Assembly (NCBI RefSeq): GCF_016106035.1
Contig: NZ_JADKPZ010000018.1
Span: 1-38,746 of the forward strand
Direction of reading: 5' to 3'
Length of the DNA stretch: 38,746 nucleotides
Source: Arcobacter vandammei
GTDB taxonomy: Bacteria > Campylobacterota > Campylobacteria > Campylobacterales > Arcobacteraceae
Position numbers and translations under genes: made by a program. This document shows positions 1-10,738 of the stretch, in pieces. The notes beneath the pieces are model-generated. The model worked only from the letters and a program-made list of their open reading frames with translations, was not told the origin of the DNA and did not search any database. The number at the start of each line of letters is the position of its first letter. Position 1 is the first letter of the stretch.

Positions 1-33
1 TTGGACAAATTCTAGTGCTTTTTTACAACTCAT
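1..33 (-). CDS. Unidentified protein, N-terminal 11 codons only (cut by window edge)
   Basis: An ATG on the minus strand (31-33) opens a frame reading MSCKKALEFVQ to the window edge without a stop. An AAGGAT Shine-Dalgarno sequence (about 42-48) sits nine bases upstream, and a consensus promoter lies about 110 bases upstream, so this is a believable gene start. Eleven residues are too few to name a family. It lies downstream of mutS2 on the same strand but has its own promoter. Confidence 0.5.
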   Translation of the reverse strand, partial: MSCKKALEFVQ

Positions 34-142
34 TGTAAATAATCCTTTTTAAATAACGATAGTATCGAACTTAGCTTAAGTTTTCAGCAACCCATTTTTT
101 TCATTAAGCCTAGAATGTGATATAAAATACTTAATTTGCAGT

Positions 143-171
143 ATTATAAGTATAAATTTGCTATTTGTCAA
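143..171 (-). promoter_or_regulatory. Sigma-70 consensus promoter for the left-edge gene
   Basis: Read on the minus strand, TTGACA (166-171) is followed after exactly 17 bases by TATAAT (143-148), a perfect match to both hexamers and the optimal spacer. The predicted start near 136 gives a leader of about 100 bases before the ATG at 33. A consensus -35 box is unusual in Campylobacterota, where promoters usually rely on the -10 box and periodic T-tracts. Confidence 0.7.
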
Positions 172-201
172 GATAAATACTATAAAAATGGTATTTATCT
201 T
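170..201. repeat. 11-bp inverted repeat between mutS2 and the left-edge promoter
   Basis: AAGATAAATAC (170-180) pairs perfectly with GTATTTATCTT (191-201) around a 10-base loop. It begins 14 bases past the mutS2 stop and runs into the -35 box of the next promoter. On the minus strand no U-run follows, so it is a poor intrinsic terminator in that direction. It could be a weak terminator, a processing hairpin or an operator over the -35 region. Confidence 0.5.
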
Positions 202-214
202 TTATTTGTATTTA

Positions 215-2416
215 CTAAAGCTTCACAACCTTAGCCCCAAATCCCCCACTACTAGGATGTGCATCTTCAAAGCCTTTTACTTTTGGGTGTTTTTTCAAAA
301 ACTCTTTAACTGCAAAGGCTAGTTTTCCAGTACCAATTCCGTGATAAACCAAAACTTCTTCAAAACCAGCGAGTAAGGCATCACTTAAAAACTTATCAAG
401 ATTTTCTATTGCTTCATCTGCTCTAAGACCATGTAAGTCTAGTTTTATATCTCCATTTTGTGGTTTTTCTACTTTTACACTTGATTTTATTTTTGGTTTT
501 GGTGGAGGATTTCCACTTCTTTTTAAATCACTTAAAAGAACTTGCATTTTCATTCCAGCATCTGTTTGTATAAATGCTTTTTGACCCTTTATTGAGATAA
601 TTTCACCTTTTGTATTGTTATATTTTACTCTATTTCCAACTTCAAAATTTAAAACTTCATCTTCAACTTTTTCAACTTCAATTTCACTTACAAGTTTATG
701 AGAGATATTTAAATGCCTATGAGAATCACTAATTAGCTTTGTTTTTATGGCTTTTTTAGCCTCTTCTCTGGCATCTTTATACTCTTTATGAAGTTTTGAT
801 TTCTCTTTATTTATGTGAGCATCAAGCTCCTCTTTTTGCTCTTTTAGATTATTTGAAAGTCTTTGATAGTTTTCTATTTCACTATTTAGTTTTGCTATTT
901 TTTGCTTATATTCAAGCTCTAAAGCACTACTTCTTTCAATCAACTCATTTAATCTATCTTTATCTTCCCCATAAACCTCTTTTGCTCTTTTTACAACTCC
1001 AATTGGAATTTTATATCTCAATGCTGTTTCAAAAGCATAAGATTTTCCAATAGTTCCTTGTAAAAACTCATAAGTTGGTCGCTGATTCTCTTCATCATAA
1101 AGTGCAGCAATAAGCTCTACATCAGGATTTGCAGCCATTAAAGCAGCCAATCTTTTGTGGTGAGTTGTGATTATTATTTTTATATCATTTTTAATTAAAT
1201 CTTCAATTATTACTTTAAACAGACTTGCAGCTTCATCTGAATCAGTTCCTAGTTCTATTTCATCGACTCCAACTATTGCATTTTTTACTTCAAAAAGTTT
1301 TGAGAACTCTAGCATTCTTCCAGCAAATGTTGAAATATCATTTTTTACACTTTGTGGGTCATCTAAAACTGCATTTATAGCTTTAAAATTACTTACAACT
1401 GTGCTTTTATTTGCATTATAAGGAAGCAGATATTTTGAGAGGAAAATAGCCGATAAAATCGACTTTAACATCATAGTTTTTCCTCCAGCATTTACACCTG
1501 TTAGCATTATTACTTTTTTGCTAAAATCAACTGTGATTGGTTTTGCTTTTTCAAGTGCTGGATGACAAAAATCAACCAAAATATTTTTACTATCTTTTGA
1601 TGGCAAGATAAAGTTTTTATCACCTATTTTTGCAAAGAAAATTCTAGCTATATAGTGGTCAAATTTGTCAAACTCTTTATTTATAAACTTTAAAAAAAGA
1701 AGATTTTTTTCTAAAATATATGAAATATCTTTACAAATTTTATATAAAACTTCCTCTTTTTTGTTTTCTAAATCATTTCTTTTTTGTTTTAATTCACTAA
1801 TTGAGTGAGGAACAACATAGAAAAATCCAGCATTTGACCGCTCAATTACACTTCCACTTAAGGTGTGATTAAATCCACCACGAACCAATAAACACTCTTG
1901 TTCATTTATATAATGAACTTGCATATCAACTAAATAAGGCTTTAATTTTGAAGAGTTTACAAGTCTATAAAGGCTCTGTTTTGTCTCTTCTTTGTTTTTA
2001 TTTATAGCCTCTTTTATATTGTCGAAATCTTCATTTATTCCGCTTTTTAAATTTGCTTTTTCATCAAAAAAATTACAAACATTTAAAATGTCATTTGGAA
2101 TAATAATTTTTTCTATAAGTTCAAGAAGTTTTCCCTCAAAATTAAATCTTTTAAGGTACAAAAAGTAGTTTATTATTTTTATAAATTCATATATTTCATA
2201 AACTTTCAAAACTCCTTGTTTTTGCAAGTGCATAAGTTGTGAATCAAGATTTTCAACTTGTTTTGGTGAATTTATATCATACTTTGAAAGTTCTTGGATT
2301 ATTTTGTAGTGAATATTTATATCACCTTCTAAAATAATAGATTTTTCTCTAGCAAAAAGCTTAGAGAAGTTTTCTATATAGTCGTTTAAGTCTAGTTTTT
2401 TTATCAATTTTTTCAT
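215..2416 (-). CDS. mutS2: MutS2 family DNA-binding ATPase/Smr endonuclease
   Basis: MutS2 proteins bind branched DNA or collided ribosomes. In Helicobacter the family suppresses homologous recombination and helps with oxidative DNA damage. The 733 residues show the expected order: a MutS core without the mismatch-reading domain, a Walker A loop (TGVNAGGKT, about residues 305-313), the Walker B stretch VGVDEIELGTDSDE, a charged coiled coil (about 490-570), and a C-terminal Smr domain with DLHG and HGIGTGKL motifs. The Smr domain is complete, so nuclease activity is expected. It is the third gene of the minus-strand run after the AsmA-like gene and cmoB. No Shine-Dalgarno precedes the ATG; instead an extended -10 box (TGCTATAAT) ends seven bases before it, suggesting a leaderless transcript. 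Confidence 0.95.
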   Translation of the reverse strand: MKKLIKKLDLNDYIENFSKLFAREKSIILEGDINIHYKIIQELSKYDINSPKQVENLDSQLMHLQKQGVLKVYEIYEFIKIINYFLYLKRFNFEGKLLELIEKIIIPNDILNVCNFFDEKANLKSGINEDFDNIKEAINKNKEETKQSLYRLVNSSKLKPYLVDMQVHYINEQECLLVRGGFNHTLSGSVIERSNAGFFYVVPHSISELKQKRNDLENKKEEVLYKICKDISYILEKNLLFLKFINKEFDKFDHYIARIFFAKIGDKNFILPSKDSKNILVDFCHPALEKAKPITVDFSKKVIMLTGVNAGGKTMMLKSILSAIFLSKYLLPYNANKSTVVSNFKAINAVLDDPQSVKNDISTFAGRMLEFSKLFEVKNAIVGVDEIELGTDSDEAASLFKVIIEDLIKNDIKIIITTHHKRLAALMAANPDVELIAALYDEENQRPTYEFLQGTIGKSYAFETALRYKIPIGVVKRAKEVYGEDKDRLNELIERSSALELEYKQKIAKLNSEIENYQRLSNNLKEQKEELDAHINKEKSKLHKEYKDAREEAKKAIKTKLISDSHRHLNISHKLVSEIEVEKVEDEVLNFEVGNRVKYNNTKGEIISIKGQKAFIQTDAGMKMQVLLSDLKRSGNPPPKPKIKSSVKVEKPQNGDIKLDLHGLRADEAIENLDKFLSDALLAGFEEVLVYHGIGTGKLAFAVKEFLKKHPKVKGFEDAHPSSGGFGAKVVKL

Positions 2417-2423
2417 AAGGTGG

Positions 2424-2429
2424 ATTATA
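2424..2429 (-). promoter_or_regulatory. Extended -10 box giving a probable leaderless mutS2 mRNA
   Basis: On the minus strand TG-C-TATAAT is followed by exactly seven bases (CCACCTT) and then the mutS2 ATG, placing the expected transcription start on the first codon. The seven bases resemble an anti-Shine-Dalgarno rather than a ribosome binding site. cmoB has the same arrangement. Confidence 0.5.
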
Positions 2430-2459
2430 GCAAAAGGCTAATTAATCAAGCATTTCTAT

Positions 2460-3374
2460 TTATAAAATCTTTTGTGCTTTTATATATACTCTTTTTGGAG
2501 CTGGATAACCTTCAACTGTTTTAGAGCTATCATTTGGATCTAAAAACTCTTCTAAGCTTTCATCAAAACTCCAAATTGTAGCTCTTTGCTCATCTTTTGT
2601 TGTAACAACTGTTGCAAGAACTTCAATATTTTCAAATCCAGCTCTTACTAACCAATTTTTTAGTGCAGGAATTGTTGGAATAAAATATATATTTGGGATT
2701 TTTGAGTATCTTTGGTTTGGTGTTAAACAAATCTCATCATCGCCATCTATCATAAATGTATCAATTATTATCTCTCCTTTTGAGTTTAAACCTCTGTTTA
2801 GTGCCTTTAAAGTTCCAACAGGATCAGCTCTATGGTACAAAACTCCTAACATAAAGATAAAATCAAACTTGTGATTATAAGCCTCTAAATGCTCAACTCC
2901 TAGCATTTCATAAACAATAGGTGATTTTACAAAGTGATTTACAAACTCAAATTGATGTAAAGTCAAAGGAGATGGATCAAAACCAATAAGCCTTTTTGGT
3001 TTATCTTCTAGCATTCTAAACATATAATAACCGTTGTTACAACCAATATCTGCTACTATTTTGTCTTTTAGATTAAAATGTGGTCGTATTAGATTATATT
3101 TTAAATTACTTTGCCATTCGCTATCAATTTCAAGCCCAAAAAGATTAAATGGACCTTTTCTCCAAGGAATTAAAGCTTTTGCAGTTTTCTCTATGATTTC
3201 AAACTCTTCATTTGTTAAATCATCTCTTTTCCCTACACTAAACCAATCGCCATAATCAATGCTTAATTCTGATTTCTCTATCTTTTGTGTATTTTTCAGC
3301 TCTTCAAACCAAGGAAGAACATTTTTCCAAGATCTACACTCATCTTTTTTCTTTTTTAACTTTTCAATATTCAT
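2460..3374 (-). CDS. cmoB: tRNA U34 carboxymethyltransferase CmoB
   Basis: CmoB transfers the carboxymethyl group of carboxy-S-adenosylmethionine to 5-hydroxyuridine at tRNA position 34, giving cmo5U and allowing wobble reading. The 304-residue sequence follows the E. coli protein closely: a helical N-terminal part, the WRKGPF segment (about residues 92-97) that helps hold Cx-SAM, the Rossmann motif VADIGCNNGYY, GVLYHRADP, and the ending DPNDSSKTVEGYPAPKR. cmoA, which makes Cx-SAM, is not in the window. The ATG is in the usual place for the family, but no Shine-Dalgarno is visible; a TATAAT lies seven bases before it. The gene sits 50 bases after the AsmA-like gene and 43 bases before mutS2. 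Confidence 0.95.
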   Translation of the reverse strand: MNIEKLKKKKDECRSWKNVLPWFEELKNTQKIEKSELSIDYGDWFSVGKRDDLTNEEFEIIEKTAKALIPWRKGPFNLFGLEIDSEWQSNLKYNLIRPHFNLKDKIVADIGCNNGYYMFRMLEDKPKRLIGFDPSPLTLHQFEFVNHFVKSPIVYEMLGVEHLEAYNHKFDFIFMLGVLYHRADPVGTLKALNRGLNSKGEIIIDTFMIDGDDEICLTPNQRYSKIPNIYFIPTIPALKNWLVRAGFENIEVLATVVTTKDEQRATIWSFDESLEEFLDPNDSSKTVEGYPAPKRVYIKAQKIL

Positions 3375-3381
3375 AAGTGCA

Positions 3382-3387
3382 ATTATA
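3382..3387 (-). promoter_or_regulatory. -10 box giving a probable leaderless cmoB mRNA
   Basis: TATAAT on the minus strand is followed by seven bases (TGCACTT) and the cmoB ATG, so a start seven bases after the -10 box would fall on the first codon. No purine-rich ribosome binding site is present nearby. Just upstream, AACTC and GAGTT arms (about 3395-3416) form an imperfect hairpin after the preceding gene's stop. Confidence 0.45.
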
Positions 3388-3424
3388 GATACTTAACTCT
3401 TAAAATTAAAGGAGTTTATATTTT

Positions 3425-6331
3425 TTATCTATTTTCAAGATTTATATTATTGAAAATATTAATAGGTGCTGTAAAAACTCTTTTAAAAATATTAACAGGT
3501 GCAGAAAAACTATCTTTTACAAGATTTGTTGAGATTTTTGGATTATCCAAACTTCCATAAACATCTATCAAAGTTTCAACCCTCTCTTTATCTCCCAATA
3601 AAATATAATTTACCAAAGGGATATATCTTACAAAACTTGTATAATCCTTTAGAAATATTAGGTTTATTTTTGAATATATTGTAAAATCATTTAAATCAAT
3701 AACTCCAAAGCCTTCAAAATCTATTCCATTTCCAATTGTGTTTAAATTCTCAATTTTTATAATATTTTCATCTTTATTATAAGAAAACTCCATATTACCT
3801 TCTTTTAAAGTATATACACCAATATTTTTTAACCCAATTCCAGCAGTAGGAAGTGCCAAAAGTGGATTAAAAGGTAGAGTAATAAGCTGTGCTGCAATTG
3901 CAGGAGTTGTTTCAACAAAGGCTAAAAGGTTACTTAAAATTGATAGATTTGAAAGACTACTATCTTTAATCAAAAGCTTTCCGTCTAATAAATGATAGCT
4001 CCCTTTTGCATAAAAATTTATAGTTCCACCATTTATTATTTGTTTATCAACTAAAGAGTTTAAAAACTCTTCGCTTAAATTTACTGCAAAAATATCAATT
4101 TTTTCATCTTCGTACTCTTTAAAAGATAGCTCACTTTCTTTATGTTTTAAATAAATAAATTTCTCTTTATCATCTAAATTAATTATATAATTTTCAGCCA
4201 AGATTTTATAATCTTCATTTACTATAATATTTGAATTATTAGCATTTATTAATATTTTTTGATATTTTAATTTATTTGAAGTTTTAAAATCTAAAACTAC
4301 ATCAAGATTTGATAAATCAAGTTTTAAAGAGTCATCTTTTAGCTCAATTTTCAACTCATCATTTAAAGCATCTATTTTTGTAATACTATTTTTTATCTCT
4401 CCTTTTACATCGAAATCTTTTACAAAATTATCATCTTTTTTCAAAGGAGAATCAAAATCTTTTAATGAAGCTTCAAAGTTTATCTCATCTTTTGCTATAA
4501 AAACTTTTGCACTTTTTAGATTGTAAGTATCATCTTCTTGTATAAATTCACAATTTTCTAAATTTACATCTATTTTCTCATTAAAATCTAAATTTTTACT
4601 ATTTGAAAAAGTATCAAGAATTGTTAAATCTTTTAAAAATATATCTATCTTATCTTTTATATCTACTTTTATATCCTCATTTTTTGAATGAATAGATATA
4701 TTATTATCTTTGATTTCTCCCAAAATATAAAGCTCTTCTAGTTTTTTATTATTTTTGTAAAGTGGAAAATCAAAACCAGTAATTAAAGCTTCAAAATTAT
4801 AATGTTTGTCATCCATAATTTTTAAAACCAAATTCCCTGATTTTATAGAGTAATCTTGTAGAAGTTTTGAGTAGTTATAAACTTTAGAAACATCTTCAAC
4901 AACCACAAAAAGCTTATCTTCAAATTTTATATTAGTATGTAAATTTAGTAAATGAATATCAAAAGTTTTTAGAAAATCCATAGTTATAGGTGTTTTAAAA
5001 TCTCTTATATCTAAAATATTATTTTTCTTAGTATCTTCTATGAAAAGCTTATTTATATGCACATTTCCATCTATTTTAAGATTATTTGTATTTATTTTTA
5101 AATCAGCATTTGCATCTATCATATCATCAAGTAAAAAACTAGCATCTTTTACAAAAACAAAATCATTTTCTAGTAAAACTTTTGCACTTTTACTTCTAAA
5201 AGCGAAGTTATCAATCATAATTTCACTATTTTCAACAAGAAATTCACCTTTTGAGTTTAAATCTTTTTTCTCATCATAAGGAAAACTCAAAAGCAATTTA
5301 GCCTTTGTTGTACCAGATTTTTGTAAAACAGGTAAAGTTATATCATAAGCTTTTAAAATCCCCAAAATATCACTATCTAGTTTTGAGTTTGTCTCAATAT
5401 TTACATCAACAACACCATTTATCTCATCTGTTAAATTTCGTATAGTTACATAAGAGTTTATAAGTTCTTTATTTTTAAAATTTGCATCTATTAAATCAAA
5501 ATGTAAAGTGTTATTCTTAAATTTTACTTTGACATTTTGTGTAATTATTTTATCAACATCTTTGTGAAACATAATTTTTGCATCTTTGATATGTGCTTCA
5601 CCTTGAAGAGATTTTTCTATTATCTTATTTTTATCTAAATCAAACTCTCCGTAAAACCAATCGAGCTTAAAATCTCCACTTACATTATCATACATCCACT
5701 CATTTGCAGTTTGTGGTAAATCTAGCAAAGGCTTTAAAAAGTTCAAGTTTTCAAAATATTGACTTATTGTAAAAAATTTTAATTTCTCTTTTGAAATATC
5801 AATATTTGTTCTAGCTACAACTCCTTTATAGTGAATATCACCATAATACTTAATCTCATTTTTAAAATAATCAAGTTTTATAAGACCTTCTAAAAGAACA
5901 TCATAATCTTTTAAATACAAGGATTGAATATTAAATTCAACTTGTTTTGAAGATTTATTTAAATTTGAAACAAGATTTATATATTTATTATCTAAATATA
6001 AATCATCATTATCCAAAAAAACTGAGAACTCATTTCCATCTATTTTTAAACTTTTTATATATATTTCTTGAAAAAAACTTATAGCTTTTGGAAGTAAGTC
6101 AATATTCTTTTTTATATCATCAATAGAGGAACTAACTTCACTCTTTTTTGTTGTGAACTCTATACTTTCAACTCTTACAATCAGTTTTTTATCCAATTTT
6201 ATATAGAATTGCGACACAAAAAGATTAGCAAAGGAAAAAGAGTTTATTTTGATACCTGAAAATAGAATTGAAAATAATATTATTGTAGATAAAAATAGAA
6301 AAAGAAGTAGAGCTTTTGTAGCTTTTAGCAT
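3425..6331 (-). CDS. AsmA/YhdP-like inner-membrane-anchored envelope protein
   Basis: A 968-residue protein with one N-terminal membrane segment (about residues 8-24) and a long beta-rich periplasmic body of repeating short strands. The C-terminal third (GGTINFYAKGSYHLLDG onward, with the LPLVNYILLGDK-type ending) looks like the AsmA-like C-terminal region of YhdP/TamB-type proteins. Those form bridges that move phospholipid between inner and outer membranes; this role is inferred from fold resemblance. The start has a good ribosome binding site (AAGGA, 11 bases before ATG), located inside the mltG reading frame on the other strand. The two genes therefore overlap head-to-head by 83 bases. 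It is followed by cmoB and mutS2. Confidence 0.8.
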   Translation of the reverse strand: MLKATKALLLFLFLSTIILFSILFSGIKINSFSFANLFVSQFYIKLDKKLIVRVESIEFTTKKSEVSSSIDDIKKNIDLLPKAISFFQEIYIKSLKIDGNEFSVFLDNDDLYLDNKYINLVSNLNKSSKQVEFNIQSLYLKDYDVLLEGLIKLDYFKNEIKYYGDIHYKGVVARTNIDISKEKLKFFTISQYFENLNFLKPLLDLPQTANEWMYDNVSGDFKLDWFYGEFDLDKNKIIEKSLQGEAHIKDAKIMFHKDVDKIITQNVKVKFKNNTLHFDLIDANFKNKELINSYVTIRNLTDEINGVVDVNIETNSKLDSDILGILKAYDITLPVLQKSGTTKAKLLLSFPYDEKKDLNSKGEFLVENSEIMIDNFAFRSKSAKVLLENDFVFVKDASFLLDDMIDANADLKINTNNLKIDGNVHINKLFIEDTKKNNILDIRDFKTPITMDFLKTFDIHLLNLHTNIKFEDKLFVVVEDVSKVYNYSKLLQDYSIKSGNLVLKIMDDKHYNFEALITGFDFPLYKNNKKLEELYILGEIKDNNISIHSKNEDIKVDIKDKIDIFLKDLTILDTFSNSKNLDFNEKIDVNLENCEFIQEDDTYNLKSAKVFIAKDEINFEASLKDFDSPLKKDDNFVKDFDVKGEIKNSITKIDALNDELKIELKDDSLKLDLSNLDVVLDFKTSNKLKYQKILINANNSNIIVNEDYKILAENYIINLDDKEKFIYLKHKESELSFKEYEDEKIDIFAVNLSEEFLNSLVDKQIINGGTINFYAKGSYHLLDGKLLIKDSSLSNLSILSNLLAFVETTPAIAAQLITLPFNPLLALPTAGIGLKNIGVYTLKEGNMEFSYNKDENIIKIENLNTIGNGIDFEGFGVIDLNDFTIYSKINLIFLKDYTSFVRYIPLVNYILLGDKERVETLIDVYGSLDNPKISTNLVKDSFSAPVNIFKRVFTAPINIFNNINLENR

Positions 6332-7373
6332 TATTGAAATTGTCCTTATATGTTCGATTGTTCTTCTATACTATTTGACTCTACCTATGACATCATCAAA
6401 AGTCCTTTTTATTCCAAAAGGTAGTACTAATAATATCATAAATTACTTAAACAAAAGTGGCTATGAGATGAACAATTTAGATGCTATTGTTATAAAAACT
6501 ACTGGTTATATACAAAGTGGATGGATTGATATAGGAGAAACACATCTTACAAAAATGGATTTTATACATAAATTAATAAACTCCAAAGCCGCTATGAAAA
6601 ACATAACTTTAATTCCAGGTGAAACATACTATATTTTCTTAAAAAAACTTGCACGAGAGTTTGATTTAAATGAGCAAAAATTATTTAAAGTTTATAATGA
6701 ATTTGCATATAAATTAGATGGAAATATTCTTGCTGATACTTATTCTTTACCATTTGGAATGAATGAAGATTATATTATTTTATATCTATTCTCACAAACA
6801 GACAAAAAATATGAAGAGTTCTCAACTAAAATCTTTGGTTCTTACGACAAAAAAAAGTGGTACAACTATATAACTTTAGCTTCAATTATTCAAAAAGAGG
6901 CAGCAACAACAAATGAGATGCCAATAGTTGCAAGTGTTATTCATAATAGACTAAAAAAAGGTATGGCACTTCAAATGGATGGAACTTTAAATTATGGAAA
7001 ATATTCAAATAGTGTTATAACGGCTGAAAGAATAAAAAATGATAGTAGTTCGTATAATACTTATAAATATAAAGGTTTACCAAAAGACCCAATTTGTGCT
7101 GTTAGCCTCGATTCAATAAAAGCTGGAATATTCCCTGTAAAAAGTGAATATCTATATTTTGTAAGAGATAATAAAACAGGACTTCACAAATTTTCAAACT
7201 CTTATGAAACTCATAGAGAGAATATTACTGCTAATGTTGGAGTTGAAAAAACATATACAAAAGTAAAAGAGGAAGAGACAAAAATTGATACCCAAGCTCA
7301 AGATATTATGAAAACTGATATTACAAAACAAAAAGCACCTTCTATAAAAGACCTATTTAATAGTATAAATTAG
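6249..7373 (+). CDS. mltG: Endolytic murein transglycosylase MltG
   Basis: MltG cuts nascent peptidoglycan strands at the periplasmic face of the inner membrane and sets glycan chain length. The 374-residue protein has a short cytosolic tail, one membrane helix (residues 23-44), a LysM-like region, and the YceG domain with the catalytic glutamate E217 in ASIIQKEAATTNEM and the MDGTLNYG motif. The start is TTG at 6249: the frame is closed upstream by a stop at 6204-6206, and the next ATG would remove the membrane anchor. Its first 83 bases overlap the 5' end of the divergent AsmA-like gene. A plausible -10 (TATAGAAT, near 6201-6208) lies inside that gene. The stop codon is embedded in a strong hairpin. 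Confidence 0.93.
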   Translation: MIPENRIENNIIVDKNRKRSRAFVAFSIIEIVLICSIVLLYYLTLPMTSSKVLFIPKGSTNNIINYLNKSGYEMNNLDAIVIKTTGYIQSGWIDIGETHLTKMDFIHKLINSKAAMKNITLIPGETYYIFLKKLAREFDLNEQKLFKVYNEFAYKLDGNILADTYSLPFGMNEDYIILYLFSQTDKKYEEFSTKIFGSYDKKKWYNYITLASIIQKEAATTNEMPIVASVIHNRLKKGMALQMDGTLNYGKYSNSVITAERIKNDSSSYNTYKYKGLPKDPICAVSLDSIKAGIFPVKSEYLYFVRDNKTGLHKFSNSYETHRENITANVGVEKTYTKVKEEETKIDTQAQDIMKTDITKQKAPSIKDLFNSIN

Positions 7374-7408
7374 GTGTGAATATTTGAAACAATCAAATAT
7401 TCACACCT
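7372..7408 (+). terminator. Strong 15-bp hairpin overlapping the mltG stop codon
   Basis: AGGTGTGAATATTTG (7372-7386) pairs perfectly with CAAATATTCACACCT (7394-7408) around a seven-base loop. The first two paired bases belong to the mltG stop codon TAG. Only a short pyrimidine run (CTCTT) follows, so it may act as a terminator or as a 3'-end stabilising structure. Confidence 0.6.
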
Positions 7409-7488
7409 CTTAAATTACACAATTTCAATCCTTTTAAATCTAATTAAAGATAAAATCTTCGCATATCAAAATTCAAAATTTAGGATAA

Positions 7489-9684
<2,196 letters not shown>

Positions 9685-9685
9685 T

Positions 9686-9716
9686 TTAAAAAAGAAGAGT
9701 TTCTCTTCTTTTTTAA
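9686..9716 (+). terminator. Rho-independent terminator of icd
   Basis: AAAAAAGAAGAG (9688-9699) pairs with CTCTTCTTTTTT (9703-9714) around a TTT loop, with two further A-T pairs outside. The 3' arm ends in a run of six T, starting four bases after the icd stop. A classical intrinsic terminator. Confidence 0.85.
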
Positions 9717-9770
9717 TAAAAAATAACAAAAATCTTCTACCTTACTTTTAAAATCAAAACAAAATCTTGA

Positions 9771-9776
9771 TATAAT
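9771..9776 (+). promoter_or_regulatory. -10 box of the mdh promoter
   Basis: TATAAT preceded by T-rich sequence, about 26 bases before the mdh start codon and after the icd terminator. A start near 9783 would leave a 20-base leader containing the AAGGC ribosome binding site. No clear -35 box is present, as is usual in this phylum. Confidence 0.55.
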
Positions 9777-9802
9777 CATCAACTTACAAAAAAGGCAATA
9801 AC

Positions 9803-10735
9803 TTGAATAATAAAACTATAGGAATAGTTGGAGTTGGAAATGTTGGTTCAACTTTAGCTTTTAATTTAGCAATTAGTGGTTTATGTAATAAAATTTTACT
9901 AAAAGATATAAAAGAAGATTTTACAAAAGCTATGGCTTTAGATATTTCTCAAGCTGCAAAAGCTTCAAATAATAATACGACAATCAAAGCTTGTTTAAAC
10001 AAAGGTGAGTTTAAAGATTGTGATATAGTAATAATCACAGCAGGAATTGCAAGAAAACCAAATATGAGTAGAGAAGATTTACTTTTAATAAATGCAAAAA
10101 TTATTGAAGATATTTTTGATGATATTTTAGAGCAGAATAAAGAAGCTATTTATATAATAGTTTCAAATCCTTTAGATGCAATGGTTTATGTAGCTTTAAC
10201 AAAATCAAAACTACCAAGAAACAGAGTTTTTGGAATGGCTGGAGTTCTTGATAGTGCAAGATTTAAACACTATATTGAAGAAAAAATCAAAATTCCATAT
10301 AAAAAAATAGATGCATTAGTAATAGGAAGCCATTCAAATACAATGCTTCCTTTGGTAAATTTTGCAAAAGTTGATGATAAAAATTTAAATGAGATTTTAA
10401 CAAAAGATGAAATAGAAGATATTTTAGAAAATACAAAAAATGGTGGAGCAAGAATTGTAGAGCTTTTAAAAACTGGTTCAGCATATTTTGCACCTGCTAA
10501 CTCTTGCTTTTTAATGTGTAAAGCTATTTTAGAAGATAGTAAAGAGGTTTTTCCTGTTTCTGCTATGCTTTTAAATGAGTACAATTATAGTGGTTTTCCT
10601 TTGGGAATACCGTGTGTTTTAGGTAAAAATGGAATTGAAGATTTCATAGAATTAAGTTTAAATGAAAATGAAAAAAAAGAGCTTGAGAACTCTACTATTA
10701 CAGTAATAAATAGCATTAATATACTAAAAAAATAA
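9803..10735 (+). CDS. mdh: Malate dehydrogenase (lactate/malate dehydrogenase family)
   Basis: Oxidises malate to oxaloacetate with NAD. The 310-residue protein carries the dinucleotide motif GVGNVG (residues 10-15), acidic D35 (NAD preference), the substrate loop AGIARKPNMSR with R84 and R90, SNPLD (121-125), D150/R153, and the catalytic histidine H177 in GSHSNTMLP. Arginine at position 84, where lactate dehydrogenases carry glutamine, supports malate as substrate. The start is TTG, directly in front of the nucleotide-binding strand; no ATG fits. It is a separate unit after the icd terminator, but pairing with icd is consistent with a TCA cycle cluster. Confidence 0.92.
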   Translation: MNNKTIGIVGVGNVGSTLAFNLAISGLCNKILLKDIKEDFTKAMALDISQAAKASNNNTTIKACLNKGEFKDCDIVIITAGIARKPNMSREDLLLINAKIIEDIFDDILEQNKEAIYIIVSNPLDAMVYVALTKSKLPRNRVFGMAGVLDSARFKHYIEEKIKIPYKKIDALVIGSHSNTMLPLVNFAKVDDKNLNEILTKDEIEDILENTKNGGARIVELLKTGSAYFAPANSCFLMCKAILEDSKEVFPVSAMLLNEYNYSGFPLGIPCVLGKNGIEDFIELSLNENEKKELENSTITVINSINILKK

Positions 10736-10738
10736 CAT

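Noticed and set aside
10270-10584. Open frames antisense to mdh
   Set aside because: They are shadows of a strongly conserved enzyme gene, with no ribosome binding site or recognisable protein features.
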